Positions 52,757 through 62,198 are shown, counted from the stretch's first letter. The stretch is DNA of 64,000 nt from Rhodobacter sp. (GCA_020637555.1 JACKKF010000008.1:1-64000); one strand, 5' to 3'. Program-made: numbers and translations. The notes: generated by a model not told the origin, from the sequence alone.

Positions 52757-53242
52757 ATGACCCCGCCCCCGCCCCCCCGAATCGCCGTGATCCTCGGCGC
52801 CGCCGTCTGGCCGGACGGGCAGCCGTCACCCGCGCTGGCGCGGCGCGCGGCCCATGCGATCGCGCTCTATCATCGGGGACAGGTCGATGCGGTTCTGGGT
52901 TGCGGCGGCACCGGGCGGCATCCCCCTGCCGAGGCCGAGGTCATCGCCCGCCTGTGCCGCGCGGCCGGCATCCCGGATACCGCCATCCTGATCGAGGACC
53001 GTTCGACCACCACGCGCGAAAACCTGACCCATGCCGCACCGATCCTGCGCGCCCACGGCGCCAGGCCGGTCCTTGTCACCGATCCCTATCATGTGCCGCG
53101 CGCGCGTCTGCTGGCGCGACAACTGGGTCTGCAGGCCGGGCACAGCTGTCCTCCGGTCCGCAGCGTCGGCCCGCGCCAATGGCTCAGGCATGTCCCGCGC
53201 GAAGGGCTGGCCCTGATCGCGACCCTGTTGCGCCTGCGCTAG
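52757..53242 (+). CDS. YdcF/ElyC-like DUF218 protein
   Basis: 161 aa. The fold's motifs are present: VILGAAVWPDGQPSPAL, LGCGGTGRHPPAEAEV, ILIEDRSTTTRENL and VTDPYHVPRARLLA. Some family members act in envelope carbohydrate metabolism; the role here is unknown. The stop shares CTAG with the convergent universal stress gene (53239-53242). Confidence 0.85.
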   Translation: MTPPPPPRIAVILGAAVWPDGQPSPALARRAAHAIALYHRGQVDAVLGCGGTGRHPPAEAEVIARLCRAAGIPDTAILIEDRSTTTRENLTHAAPILRAHGARPVLVTDPYHVPRARLLARQLGLQAGHSCPPVRSVGPRQWLRHVPREGLALIATLLRLR

Positions 53243-53640
53243 CGCAGCAGATGCACCGCGCAGGTCGCATGCCGGGCCACGCGCGTCGCGGTCGAGCCGA
53301 CCAGCGCCCGATCCGACCGATGCGAGGCGAGAACGATGCAATCCACCCCCTCGGCCTGCGCATGGTCCAGAAGCGCGGCGCCCGGGTCGCCCTCGATCAC
53401 GGCGACATGGGCCTGATCGAGCGATGCGGCCTGGCGCGCAAGATCGTCGCGGATGGCATCCTGCAACTCGTCGCGCCACCCCTCGGGCATGTAGTTGATG
53501 GCATAAAAGGGAACCTTTTCCATCACGTGCACCAGCAGGATCACCGCATCCTGCGCCGAAAGCGCGCGGGCGATCTGCAATTCGCGGCTGATGTCATAGC
53601 CGGGTTCATAGGCGACCGGAACGAGGATGCGGGCATACAT
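53239..53640 (-). CDS. Universal stress protein (UspA family)
   Basis: 133 aa. YARILVPVAYEPG at the N-terminus, ARALSAQDAVILLVHVMEKVP, then VDCIVLASHRS and a C-terminal VGSTATRVARHATCAVHLLR give the Usp fold. The ATG follows AAAGGA. It lies downstream of the rhodanese gene on the same strand. Confidence 0.9.
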   Translation of the reverse strand: MYARILVPVAYEPGYDISRELQIARALSAQDAVILLVHVMEKVPFYAINYMPEGWRDELQDAIRDDLARQAASLDQAHVAVIEGDPGAALLDHAQAEGVDCIVLASHRSDRALVGSTATRVARHATCAVHLLR

Positions 53641-53728
53641 GGGGTGTCCTTTCAGGCGCGGGGCAGCGCCCGTCTGGGGCCCGCCCGCAGTCACGGCAGG
53701 TTCGGGGGCGCCCAGGGGGCACCCCGGC

Positions 53729-54319
53729 TCAGTTCTGCGGGATCAGGACCGAAAGGCCCAGCATCCGCCAGACCTGCATCCCGCCCCGGTAATAGCTGAT
53801 ATGATCGGCGGGGAAACCGGCCTCGATCATGCGGCGGATGGCGGTGGGCGACTGGCCGCACCAGGGACCATTGCAGAACAGCACGACCTGGTTCGGGGCA
53901 TCGCAGGCGAAGCCGTCGAAATCGACCTCGCATCCCAGCAGGTCCAGACGGTCGGCGGCCTCGGTATAGGGGATGTGGATCGCGCCGGGGATGGTGCCCC
54001 CCAGGTAATCGGCGCGCACGCGGCTGTCCACGACGATCGTCGCCGGATCTTCAAGCGCGGCGATCAGTTCCAGTTCCCCGACGGTGGTGACGCCTTCGGC
54101 CGGCGACATCGGCTGAATGCAGAAATTCGGGCACGGGCGCGAGGTGCGCGCCCATTCGCCCGTCACCTCGTTCGCATTGTCCTGGATGCGGCTGATCTCG
54201 ACCGGGCCGGCATCCGTCGGAACGGTGATCGCGGCACGGTCGGGGGTGATGCCGACGGGATCGGCCAGCGCCGCCCCGGCAGTCAGAACGGCAGCAGCGG
54301 TAAACAGGAAATGACGCAT
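53729..54319 (-). CDS. Exported rhodanese-like protein
   Basis: 196 aa from ATG 54319, after GGAGGG. The signal peptide (1-19) ends ALA. The rhodanese-like domain spans about 80-190, with VVDSRVRADY, GAIHIPYT and the active loop FCNGPWCGQS, giving Cys149 and Cys154 as a possible redox pair rather than a classic CxxxxR loop. A further pair (CPNFC, Cys63 and Cys67) lies near the N-terminus. Probably a periplasmic sulfur-transfer or thiol protein. Confidence 0.85.
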   Translation of the reverse strand: MRHFLFTAAAVLTAGAALADPVGITPDRAAITVPTDAGPVEISRIQDNANEVTGEWARTSRPCPNFCIQPMSPAEGVTTVGELELIAALEDPATIVVDSRVRADYLGGTIPGAIHIPYTEAADRLDLLGCEVDFDGFACDAPNQVVLFCNGPWCGQSPTAIRRMIEAGFPADHISYYRGGMQVWRMLGLSVLIPQN

Positions 54320-54395
54320 GGAACCCTCCGTTGACACTGACCCCAGCCTAGCAGGCCGGGCGCCGCAACCAAAGCGGGAAACGGCGCCGGCGGGG

Positions 54396-56231
54396 TCAGT
54401 CCTCCATCGCTTCGAGTTCGTCGATGAAGCCCGAGATCATGTTCAACCCCTTGTCCCAGAACGCGGGATCCGACGCGTCCAGACCAAAGGGCGCCAGCAG
54501 GGCCTTGTGGTGCTTCGACCCGCCCGCCTTGAGCATGTCGAAATACTTGTCCTGGAACCCGTCGGGCGCGTCGCGATAGGCCGCATAGAGCGCATTCACC
54601 AACCCGTCGCCAAAGGCATAGGCATAGACGTAGAAGGGCGAATGCACGAAATGCGGGATATAGGACCAGAAGGTCTCGTATCCGTCCATGAAGTGGAACA
54701 CCGGACCCAGGCTTTCGGCCTGCACCGACATCCACAGCGCGTTGATATCGTCGGGCGTCAATTCGCCCTGCCGGCGGGCGGCGTGCAGTTTGCATTCGAA
54801 ATCGTAGAACGCGATCTGCCGCACGACGGTGTTGATCATGTCCTCGACCTTGCCGGCCAGCAAGGTCTTGCGCTCGGCCTTGGTCCGGGCCTTGGCCAGC
54901 AGGCGCTGGAATGTCAGCATCTCGCCAAAGACCGAGGCGGTCTCGGCCAGCGTGAGGGGCGTGGCCGAGAGAAGCTCGCCCTGCGCCGCCGCAAGCCGCT
55001 GATGGACCCCGTGCCCCAGTTCATGCGCCAGCGTCATCACGTCGCGCGGCTTGCCCAGATAGTTGAGCATCACATAGGGATGCACGGTGGTGACGGTCGG
55101 ATGCGCAAAGGCGCCCGGTGCCTTGCCCAGCTTGACCCCGGCGTCGATCCAGCCCTGCGTGAAGAAGGGTTCGGCCAGATCGGCCATCCGCGGGTCGAAG
55201 TCGCCATAAGCCGACATCACGGTTTCGCGGGCCTCGGTCCATCCGATGGTGCGTGGGGCTTCGATCGGCAGGGGCGCGTTGCGGTCCCAGATTTCCAGCC
55301 GCTCCAGCCCCAGCCACTTGGCCTTGAGCGCATAATAGCGATGCGAAAGGCGCGGATAGGCCGCGACCACGGCGTTGCGCAGGGCTTCGACCACCTCGGG
55401 TTCGACATGGTTCGACAGGTGGCGGCCGTGCTGCGGCGAGGGCATCTTGCGCCAGCGGTCCGAGATTTCCTTTTCCTTGGCCAGCGTGTTGTGCACCCGC
55501 GCGAACAGGCGGATGTTGGCATCGAACACCTTGGCCAGCGATTGCGCGGCGGCCTGACGGCGGGCACGGGCGGGATCGGTCAGCAGATTGAGGGTCGCTT
55601 CCAGCGGCAGGGGATCGTCCTCGCCCTCGACCTCGAAACTCAGGCCGGCCATCGTCTCGTCAAAGAGACGGTTCCAGGCGGCGGCGCCGACGGTCGACTG
55701 GTCATGCAGGAATTTCTCCAGCTCGTCCGACAACTGGTGCGGCCGCATCGCGCGCATCCGTTCGATGACCGGCCGGTAGCGGCCCAGGGCGGCGTCGGCC
55801 TGCAACAGGGATTCCATCGTCGCATCGTCGATGCGGTTCATTTCCAGCGAAAAGAACACCAGCGGCGTGGTGGCCACGGTGACGCGATCCTGCGCGTCGG
55901 CCATGAACTTGGCGCGTTCGCTGTCGGTGGTCGCCTGATAGTAACGCAGCCCCGCATAGGACATGAGCCGCCCGGCGGTGATGTCGATCGCCTCGTAGTC
56001 CTGGATGCATTGCAGCATGGCCGCCGCGTCCAGCCCCGCCAGCCTGCCCTCGTAGCTGGCGGCAAAGCGGGCGCAGGCGTCGTCCAGCCAGTCGAAGTCC
56101 CGGGTGACCTCGGGCGCGTCGGGCGCGGCATAGAGATCCGTCAGGTCCCACTCGGGCAGATCGCCCAATCCCTTGCCGGTCGGCTCGGCATCGAAACGGC
56201 GCGGATCATGCAGGGCGGGAATGCGAAACAT
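54396..56231 (-). CDS. pepF: M3-family oligoendopeptidase F
   Basis: 611 aa. The zinc motif HELGH lies at residues 403-407, with the third ligand in TLAETASVFGEM. A central helical domain (residues 100-300) and the C-terminal AYAFGDGLVNALYA are normal for PepF. ATG 56231 follows GGAGA; a TTG codon immediately before it is also possible. It degrades short peptides in the cytoplasm. Confidence 0.93.
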   Translation of the reverse strand: MFRIPALHDPRRFDAEPTGKGLGDLPEWDLTDLYAAPDAPEVTRDFDWLDDACARFAASYEGRLAGLDAAAMLQCIQDYEAIDITAGRLMSYAGLRYYQATTDSERAKFMADAQDRVTVATTPLVFFSLEMNRIDDATMESLLQADAALGRYRPVIERMRAMRPHQLSDELEKFLHDQSTVGAAAWNRLFDETMAGLSFEVEGEDDPLPLEATLNLLTDPARARRQAAAQSLAKVFDANIRLFARVHNTLAKEKEISDRWRKMPSPQHGRHLSNHVEPEVVEALRNAVVAAYPRLSHRYYALKAKWLGLERLEIWDRNAPLPIEAPRTIGWTEARETVMSAYGDFDPRMADLAEPFFTQGWIDAGVKLGKAPGAFAHPTVTTVHPYVMLNYLGKPRDVMTLAHELGHGVHQRLAAAQGELLSATPLTLAETASVFGEMLTFQRLLAKARTKAERKTLLAGKVEDMINTVVRQIAFYDFECKLHAARRQGELTPDDINALWMSVQAESLGPVFHFMDGYETFWSYIPHFVHSPFYVYAYAFGDGLVNALYAAYRDAPDGFQDKYFDMLKAGGSKHHKALLAPFGLDASDPAFWDKGLNMISGFIDELEAMED

Positions 56232-56300
56232 CAAGGGATCTCCGGGATTGGTTCCCCGAGGATGTAGCGCCCGGGCCCCGGCGTGACAACCCGAACTCGA

Positions 56301-57104
56301 TCAGGCGCGCATGGCCAGGTATTCCTCATGCGCCCGGTTGAAGGCATCCTGCGCCGCGGTGATCGCATCGCGGTCGTCGCCGCGCGCGACCAGGACCTGC
56401 CACGAGGAATAGAGAAGGTCCAGCGCCTTGCTCATGCCGCTGATATCGCTGGCCGCCGCCGAATTCGAAAACTCGCTTTGCAAGGCTGTCACGATATCCA
56501 GGATCGCGCGGCTTTCGACCCCGGCCAGATCGGTCTCGAAACTGGCGACGTCGTCGGCGGACAGGATCTGCATCTCGTAGTCCGAGGTCGTGCCGCCGCT
56601 GCTCGACCCGCCGCCCAGCAAGCCGCTGCCGCAAGACCCGGACAGGCCCGCCAGTTCCGCCACGCTGGCGGAACCATCCGGCGCGCTGAGCCGGCGGTTG
56701 TCCAGTTCGTTGCTGTAAAGCGCCGCGTAGTCGAGCACTTCGTTGACATAGAGATCCGGCTCGTTGCCATCGCGCAGAACCTGCACCTTGATGGCGGTTT
56801 CCGCATAGGCGGCCTGCAGGTCCTTGTCGTTCAGGCCGCCGATCTGGCGCGCGATATCCTCGGCCTCGGCGGCGCGGTCGCCCGTCAGCACGCGCATCTC
56901 GTAGGTTGCCGATCCCGAACAGAAGGCCGCAACCGAAGCGTTGGACAGCGCACCGCGGATCGACTCGCCCAGGTTTCCAACGCCCGAGCGCACGGCGTTG
57001 GCCGAGGAAATCCCGACCCCGACAATCGCCGCCGTCAGGACCACCCAGTCCGCAACGACGGCGCCGGAATCAGTGTCGAGAAAGGTCTTGAGTGTCGAAC
57101 GCAT
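56301..57104 (-). CDS. Hypothetical membrane protein with Flp-pilin-like N-terminus
   Basis: 267 aa. The N-terminal LKTFLDTDSGAVVADWVVLTAAIVGVGI resembles the cleaved N-terminus of Flp/Tad-type pilins, with one membrane helix at about 18-38. The rest is alanine- and serine-rich and probably helical, with a Gly/Ser linker (SGLLGGGSSSGGTTS, about 158-172). I do not recognise the family beyond this. The ribosome-binding site is weak. No tad genes are nearby. Confidence 0.65.
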   Translation of the reverse strand: MRSTLKTFLDTDSGAVVADWVVLTAAIVGVGISSANAVRSGVGNLGESIRGALSNASVAAFCSGSATYEMRVLTGDRAAEAEDIARQIGGLNDKDLQAAYAETAIKVQVLRDGNEPDLYVNEVLDYAALYSNELDNRRLSAPDGSASVAELAGLSGSCGSGLLGGGSSSGGTTSDYEMQILSADDVASFETDLAGVESRAILDIVTALQSEFSNSAAASDISGMSKALDLLYSSWQVLVARGDDRDAITAAQDAFNRAHEEYLAMRA

Positions 57105-57168
57105 GACAGGCCCCATTACTTTACCAGATGGAACCATATCGAGGCTTTGCGACAAAATTAGGGCGGCG

Positions 57169-58213
57169 TTAACCCCGACGGCGACCGCGCCGTTCCCGCC
57201 CGCCGCCATGGTTGTGCGTCGGATCGCCACAGCCCGCCGGCTCGGTCCCGTCCGAGGCCGAACTGAACGGACCCAGCGCCGCGGTGATCTGTTCAAGCGT
57301 CGGGCGTTCGCCCGCCGGCCGGGTATCCAGCGCCTCGCGCATGGCGCGCAGGTGTTCGGGCATCGTGCCGCAGCAGCCGCCGATGATCCTGGCGCCCGCG
57401 TCGCGCGCCAGAACGGCGTATTCGGCCATCAGCGCCGGCGTGCCGTCATACTTGATCGCGCCATCCACATATTTCGGGATGCCCGCGTTGCCCTTGGCGA
57501 TGACGGGCAGTTCCGGCCCCAGCGCCAGAAAGCCCAGGATCGTGCGCATCAGGTCCGACGCGCCGACGCCGCAGTTCGCGCCAAAGGCCACCGGCGGATA
57601 GTCCAGCTTGCCGACCAGCTTCACGAAATCGGCCGAGGTCACGCCCATCATGGTGCGCCCGGCGGTGTCGAAACTCATGGTGCCGGCCCACGGCATCCCG
57701 GCCCGGCGGCAGCCCTCGGCGGCGGCGGCGATTCCTCGGGGGCCGAGATGGTCTCGACCCACAGGATATCGGCGCCGCCTCCTTCAGTCCTTCGGCCTGT
57801 TCGTGGAACATCTCGACCGCGCCATCATGGGTCAGCGTGCCCGCCGGCGCCATGATCTCGCCCGTCGGGCCCATCGACCCGGCGACCAGCACCTTGCGCC
57901 CGGCCTTGTCGGCGACCGCGCGGCCGATCTCGGCGCCGACACGGTTCAGTTCGCGCACCCGGCCCTGGGCGTTGTGCAGCTTCAGGCGGCTGGCATTGCC
58001 ACCAAAGGTGTTGGTCAGGAACAGGTCCGAGCCGGCCTCGACCGCCGAGGAATAGAGCGTGGTGATGCGGTCGGGATGATCGACGTTCCAGAACTCGGGT
58101 GCGTCACCCGAGCTGAGGCCCATGTTGAACAGATTGGTCCCGGTGGCGCCATCCGCCAGCAGAAAGCCGCGTTCGGCCAGAAGGGCGGTCAAGGGATCGG
58201 ACTGAAGGGGCAT
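57169..58213 (-). pseudogene. bmt: Betaine/homocysteine S-methyltransferase, two frameshifts as read
   Basis: The start ATG 58213 follows GAGGACACC. The N-terminal half (LADGATGTNLFNMGL, TNTFGGNASRL, AGSMGPTGEIM) runs to about 57781. The C-terminal half (AGTMSFDTAGRTMMG, GANCGVGASD, GGCCGTMPEHL) is in another frame from about 57737. Restoring one G (GGAGGGCGGCGCC) and one A (GAGGAAATCGCC) on the minus strand gives a continuous protein of about 348 aa that reads GLKEGGADILWVETISAPEE across the gap. The zinc cysteines are intact. Two dropped bases in short runs 40 bp apart look like sequence error, but true inactivation is possible. Confidence 0.8.
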
Positions 58214-58214
58214 C

Positions 58215-58271
58215 GGTGTCCTCGGCAATGCAAAACGCGCCGCAAGGCGCGGCGCGTTCCGGTTGTGACAC
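58215..58271 (-). promoter_or_regulatory. Structured leader of bmt with terminator-like hairpin
   Basis: A perfect 10-bp stem AACGCGCCGC / GCGGCGCGTT (58234-58258) with a 5-base loop is followed by TTTTGC on the minus strand. It stands between the zeta-subunit gene and bmt, only about 20 bases before the bmt ATG. An outer stem (GTGTC 58271-58267 with GACAC 58220-58216) would cover part of the GAGGAC ribosome-binding site. It can serve as terminator of the upstream gene or as an attenuator. Confidence 0.55.
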
Positions 58272-58321
58272 AGTTCCGCGCGGGGCGCAAATGCGTGCGC
58301 CTCATGACGATGATGAGGGGA

Positions 58322-58636
58322 TCAACCCTGCTTCATCAGCTCTTGCTGCGCGGCATGCAGGAATTCCACCATCTTGGCGCGCACCGTGGCCTCGTCGGCC
58401 TTGCCGGCGAGATCCTTGACCAGTTTGCGCACCACGTCCTCGTCGCCGTCCTCTTCGAAATCGGCGGCGATCACTTCCAGCACATAGGCCCCTTCGGCAT
58501 CGCCGGTCTTGCCCAGCAGGCCCGCAGCCCAGTGACCCAGCGCCTTGTTGCGGCGGGCGTTGGCCTTGAACGCCATTTCGGCGTCATGGGCGAATTTCGC
58601 TTCAAAGGCGTTTTCGCGATCGTCGAAGGTGGTCAT
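58322..58636 (-). CDS. F1-ATPase inhibitor zeta subunit (DUF1476)
   Basis: 104 aa from ATG 58636. The sequence FDDRENAFEAKFAHDAEMAFKANARRNKALGHWAA is the hallmark of DUF1476, identified in Paracoccus denitrificans as the zeta subunit that blocks ATP hydrolysis by F1FO. The N-terminal inhibitory helix and the four-helix remainder are complete. It is divergent from purC, as in related genomes. Confidence 0.92.
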   Translation of the reverse strand: MTTFDDRENAFEAKFAHDAEMAFKANARRNKALGHWAAGLLGKTGDAEGAYVLEVIAADFEEDGDEDVVRKLVKDLAGKADEATVRAKMVEFLHAAQQELMKQG

Positions 58637-58835
58637 GGGTCGGGCCTCTCGCAGACTTCCGTGGGGTCGTTTCCGCCCCAGATATGGGGGCAGACGGCGC
58701 GCGCTGCAAGCACTGTTTGCAACCGCGGCGACGCAGCGGGGCGCTGCGCTTGCGGGGCGGGTGCGCATGGCGTATAGGCACGGCTGACTTCAGCCGCCCG
58801 CGCCTTGCCGCGGGCCCTTCGGGGAATCACCTGAC

Positions 58836-59600
58836 ATGGCGAGACGCACCAAGGTTTACGAGGGCAAGGCCAAGATCCTCTATGAAGGCCCGGAACCCGG
58901 AACCTTCATCCTGTATTTCAAGGACGACACCAGCGCCGGCGATGGCGCCAAGAAGGCCCAGATCGAGGGCAAGGGCGTCCTGAACAACCGGCTGTCCGAA
59001 TATTTCATGTCCGGCCTGAACGACATCGGCGTGCCGACGCATTTCATCCGCCGCATCAACATGCGCGAACAGTTGATCCGCGCGGTCGAGATCATCCCGC
59101 TGGAAGTGGTCGTGCGCAACATCGCCGCCGGGTCGATTTCCAAGCGGCTGGGGATCGAGGAAGGCACCCCCCTGCCCCGCCCGATTGTCGAGTTCTACTA
59201 CAAGAACGACGACCTGCACGACCCGATGGTCAGCGAGGAACACATCCTGGCCTTTGGCTGGGCCACGCATCAGGATCTGGACGACATCGTCGCGCTGGCG
59301 CTCAGGGTGAACGACTTCCTGTCGGGCGTGATGATGGGCGTCGGCATCAAGCTGGTGGATTTCAAGATCGAGATCGGCCGCATCTATGACGGCGATTTCA
59401 TGCGCCTCGTCGTCGCGGACGAGATCAGCCCCGACAGCTGCCGCCTGTGGGATGCCAAGACCGGCCAGAAGCTGGACAAGGACGTGTTCCGCCGCGACCT
59501 GGGCAACCTGTCCGAGGCCTATACCGAAGTGGCGCGACGCCTGGGCGTGATGCCCGCCGCCGCCGCCACGCCGATCACCAAGCCGAAACTGATGAACTGA
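58836..59600 (+). CDS. purC: Phosphoribosylaminoimidazole-succinocarboxamide synthase
   Basis: 254 aa. YEGKAKILYEG at the N-terminus binds ATP. Further family motifs are FKDDTSAGDG, EVVVRNIAAGS, VDFKIEIGR and ADEISPDSCRLWD. It makes SAICAR in purine synthesis. purS follows 11 bases later. Confidence 0.97.
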   Translation: MARRTKVYEGKAKILYEGPEPGTFILYFKDDTSAGDGAKKAQIEGKGVLNNRLSEYFMSGLNDIGVPTHFIRRINMREQLIRAVEIIPLEVVVRNIAAGSISKRLGIEEGTPLPRPIVEFYYKNDDLHDPMVSEEHILAFGWATHQDLDDIVALALRVNDFLSGVMMGVGIKLVDFKIEIGRIYDGDFMRLVVADEISPDSCRLWDAKTGQKLDKDVFRRDLGNLSEAYTEVARRLGVMPAAAATPITKPKLMN

Positions 59601-59611
59601 AGGGTCCTGCG

Positions 59612-59851
59612 ATGAAAGCGCGCGTGCATGTCATGCTGAAAACCGGCGTTCTGGACCCGCAGGGCGAGGCCGTGCGTCACGCCCTGGGCGCCCTGGGCTT
59701 CGACGGGGTCGAGGCGGTCCGTCAGGGCAAGGTGATCGAACTGGACCTGGCCGAAACCGACCGCGCGGCCGCCGAAATCGCCGTCAAGGCGATGTGCGAG
59801 AAGCTGCTGGCGAACACCGTGATCGAACGCTACGAGGTCGAGCTGGTCTGA
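59612..59851 (+). CDS. purS: Phosphoribosylformylglycinamidine synthase subunit PurS
   Basis: 79 aa, normal length. KARVHVMLKTGVLDPQGEAV and GFDGVEAVRQGKVIELDLAE are the PurS pattern. PurS bridges PurL and PurQ in the three-part FGAM synthase. purQ normally follows in relatives but is not here; a terminator and an unrelated gene come next. Confidence 0.93.
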   Translation: MKARVHVMLKTGVLDPQGEAVRHALGALGFDGVEAVRQGKVIELDLAETDRAAAEIAVKAMCEKLLANTVIERYEVELV

Positions 59852-59880
59852 GACCGGTTCCGCTGCGAGACGGAAAACAG

Positions 59881-59905
59881 GGGGGGGCGCTGCCCCCCTC
59901 TTTGC
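59881..59905 (+). terminator. Terminator after purS
   Basis: Stem GGGGGGC / GCCCCCC with loop GCT, followed by TCTTTGC. Confidence 0.65.
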
Positions 59906-59909
59906 TGCG

Positions 59910-59946
59910 CAAATTCACCCCCCGGGATATTTGGGGCACAAAGATG
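59910..59946 (+). repeat. Candidate dispersed intergenic repeat
   Basis: The bases AAATTCACCCCCCGGGATATTTGG and GGCACAAAGATGG after purS resemble, from memory, a short sequence that recurs after genes in many Rhodobacterales. Only one copy is present in this window, so repetition cannot be shown here. Confidence 0.35.
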
Positions 59947-59976
59947 GGGCGGGGTCTGCCGCCCGATCGCCCCCGG

Positions 59977-61146
59977 TCAGATCACCGCGGTCGGGTCCTC
60001 GAACCCTTGCGGCACGATCAGGTTGTGGCGGCCCAGCGCCTTGACGTCGCGTTCGCCGCACAGCGCCATGGTCATGTCCAGTTCCTTGCGCAGGATCTGC
60101 AAGGCGCTGCTCACGCCCTGCTGCCCCATCGCCCCCAGCCCATAGATGAAGGCCCGGCCGATATAGGTGGATTTCGCCCCCATCGCGACGGCCTTGAGAA
60201 TGTCCTGACCCGAGCGGATGCCGCTGTCGAGGTGGACCTCGGTCGTGTCGCCGACGGCATCCAGGATCGACGGCAACATGCGGATCGACGACATCGCCCC
60301 GTCGAGCTGCCGCCCGCCGTGGTTCGACACGACGATCGCATCGGCGCCCAGTTTCTGCGCCATGACCGCGTCCTCGGGATCGTTGATGCCCTTGAGGATG
60401 AACTTGCCGCCCCACATGTCGCGCAGCTTCTCGATCTTGGACCAGTCAAGCTGCGGGTCGAATTGTTCCGCCGTCCACTGCATCAGCGAGGCCGGGTCGC
60501 CCACGCCCTTGGCATGACCGACGATGTTGCCGAAAAAGCGGCGCCGGGTGCCCAGCATCCCCATCCCCCAGCGCCATTTGGTCGCCAGGTTCACCATCGT
60601 CGGCAAGGTCAGCTTGGGCGGCGCGCTGAGCCCATTCTTCAGGTCCTTGTGCCGCTGGCCCAGCAATTGCAGATCGAGCGTCAGCACCAGCGCCGAACAC
60701 CCGGCATCCTTGGCGCGCTGGATGATGTTGCGGACAAAATCCTCGTCCTTCATCACATAAAGCTGGAACCAGAAGGGCTTGGTCGTGTTCTGGGCCACAT
60801 CCTCGATCGAACAGATCGACATGGTGGACAGCGTGAAGGGCACGCCGAATTCCTCGGCCGCCCGGGCCGCCAGGATCTCGCCATCGGCGTGCTGCATCCC
60901 CGTCATGCCGACCGGCGCGAGCGCGACGGGCATGGCCACCTCCTGCCCGATCATCTCGGTTTTCGTCGAGCGGTTCGACATGTCCACCGCCACGCGCTGG
61001 CGCAGATGGATCTTCTGGAAATCGGTCTTGTTCTCGCGGAAGGTCTGCTCGGTCCAGCTGCCCGACTCGCAGTAATCGTAGAACATGCGCGGCGCGCGGC
61101 GCCGATAGAGCCGGTGCAGATCCTCGACGGTGGTGATGACGGGCAT
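59977..61146 (-). CDS. lldD: FMN-dependent L-lactate (alpha-hydroxy acid) dehydrogenase
   Basis: 389 aa. The TIM-barrel FMN enzyme motifs are VALAPVGMTGMQHADGE, FWFQLYVMKD, the catalytic His in SNHGGRQLDGA and HLDSGIRSGQDILKA. It oxidises L-lactate or a related 2-hydroxy acid and passes electrons to the respiratory chain. It is divergent from argC with 134 bp between. Confidence 0.92.
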   Translation of the reverse strand: MPVITTVEDLHRLYRRRAPRMFYDYCESGSWTEQTFRENKTDFQKIHLRQRVAVDMSNRSTKTEMIGQEVAMPVALAPVGMTGMQHADGEILAARAAEEFGVPFTLSTMSICSIEDVAQNTTKPFWFQLYVMKDEDFVRNIIQRAKDAGCSALVLTLDLQLLGQRHKDLKNGLSAPPKLTLPTMVNLATKWRWGMGMLGTRRRFFGNIVGHAKGVGDPASLMQWTAEQFDPQLDWSKIEKLRDMWGGKFILKGINDPEDAVMAQKLGADAIVVSNHGGRQLDGAMSSIRMLPSILDAVGDTTEVHLDSGIRSGQDILKAVAMGAKSTYIGRAFIYGLGAMGQQGVSSALQILRKELDMTMALCGERDVKALGRHNLIVPQGFEDPTAVI

Positions 61147-61280
61147 GGGCTTCCCTCCGCGAATTGGTCAGGTTTTCTTACCGCCAGAGCAGGCTTCGTG
61201 CAAGCGCGGGCTGCAAGGAATTCTTGCCCGCCGCACCGAACTGGCCTATGTCCGGGCTCTCGATTGAACGGGGATTTCCG

Positions 61281-62198
61281 ATGGCACACAAGGTCTTCAT
61301 CGATGGCGAAGTCGGCACCACGGGGCTGCAGATCCGCGAGCGGCTGCAAAACCGCGCGGACATCACGCTGGTCCAGGTCGATCCCGCGCGCCGAAAGGAC
61401 CCCGACGCGCGCCGCGAGGCCCTGGCCGAGGCCGATGTGGCCATCCTCTGCCTGCCCGACGAGGCCGCGCGCGAGGCCGCGGCCCTGGCTGCGCCCTATG
61501 GCACGCGGCTGATCGACGCCTCGACCGCGCATCGCGTGGCGGACGACTGGGTGTTTGGCCTGCCGGAAATGGCCGAGGGCCAGCGCGCGGCGGTCGCCGG
61601 CGCAACCCGCGTGTCGAACCCGGGCTGCTGGTCCACCTGCGCGATCGCGCTGATCCGCCCGCTGGTGCAGGCCGGCCTGATCCACCGCGAAACGCCACCG
61701 GCGATTTCCGGCGTCTCGGGCTATTCCGGCGGCGGCAAGGCCATGATCGCCGAGTTCGAATCCGGCGAGACCAGGGGGGCGTTTCTCTATGGGGCAGCGC
61801 AGGGTCACAAGCATCTGCCCGAGATCACCCTGCATGGGCTGCTGGCGAAAGCACCGGTCTTCGTGCCATCGGTCGGGCAGTATGCGCAGGGGATGGCTGT
61901 CGCCGTGCACCTGCCGGACCTTGGCGCCGCCGGGATGAAGGCCGCGGACGAGGCCCTGCGCGCCCATTACGCAGGCGAGCGGTTCATCGCGGTGGTCGAT
62001 CCCTCCACGCACGAGCCGCGGGTGAATCCCGAGCGCCTGAACGGCACGAACCGGCTGGAACTGTCGGTGCATGGCAATGCCCGGACCGGCGCGGCGGTGC
62101 TGATCGCGGTGCTGGACAATCTGGGCAAGGGGGCATCCGGCGCAGCGGTGCAGAACCTGAACCTGATGCTGGGCGTGGACGAGGGAGCGGGGCTCTGA
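61281..62198 (+). CDS. argC: N-acetyl-gamma-glutamyl-phosphate reductase, short (type 2) form
   Basis: 305 aa. The NADP fold begins KVFIDGEVGTTGLQI. The active Cys116 is in SNPGCWSTC, and HKHLPEI supplies the conserved His. The length and the VFIDGEVGTTG start mark the type-2 form. It catalyses the third step of arginine synthesis. ATG 61281 follows GGGGAT. Confidence 0.95.
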   Translation: MAHKVFIDGEVGTTGLQIRERLQNRADITLVQVDPARRKDPDARREALAEADVAILCLPDEAAREAAALAAPYGTRLIDASTAHRVADDWVFGLPEMAEGQRAAVAGATRVSNPGCWSTCAIALIRPLVQAGLIHRETPPAISGVSGYSGGGKAMIAEFESGETRGAFLYGAAQGHKHLPEITLHGLLAKAPVFVPSVGQYAQGMAVAVHLPDLGAAGMKAADEALRAHYAGERFIAVVDPSTHEPRVNPERLNGTNRLELSVHGNARTGAAVLIAVLDNLGKGASGAAVQNLNLMLGVDEGAGL

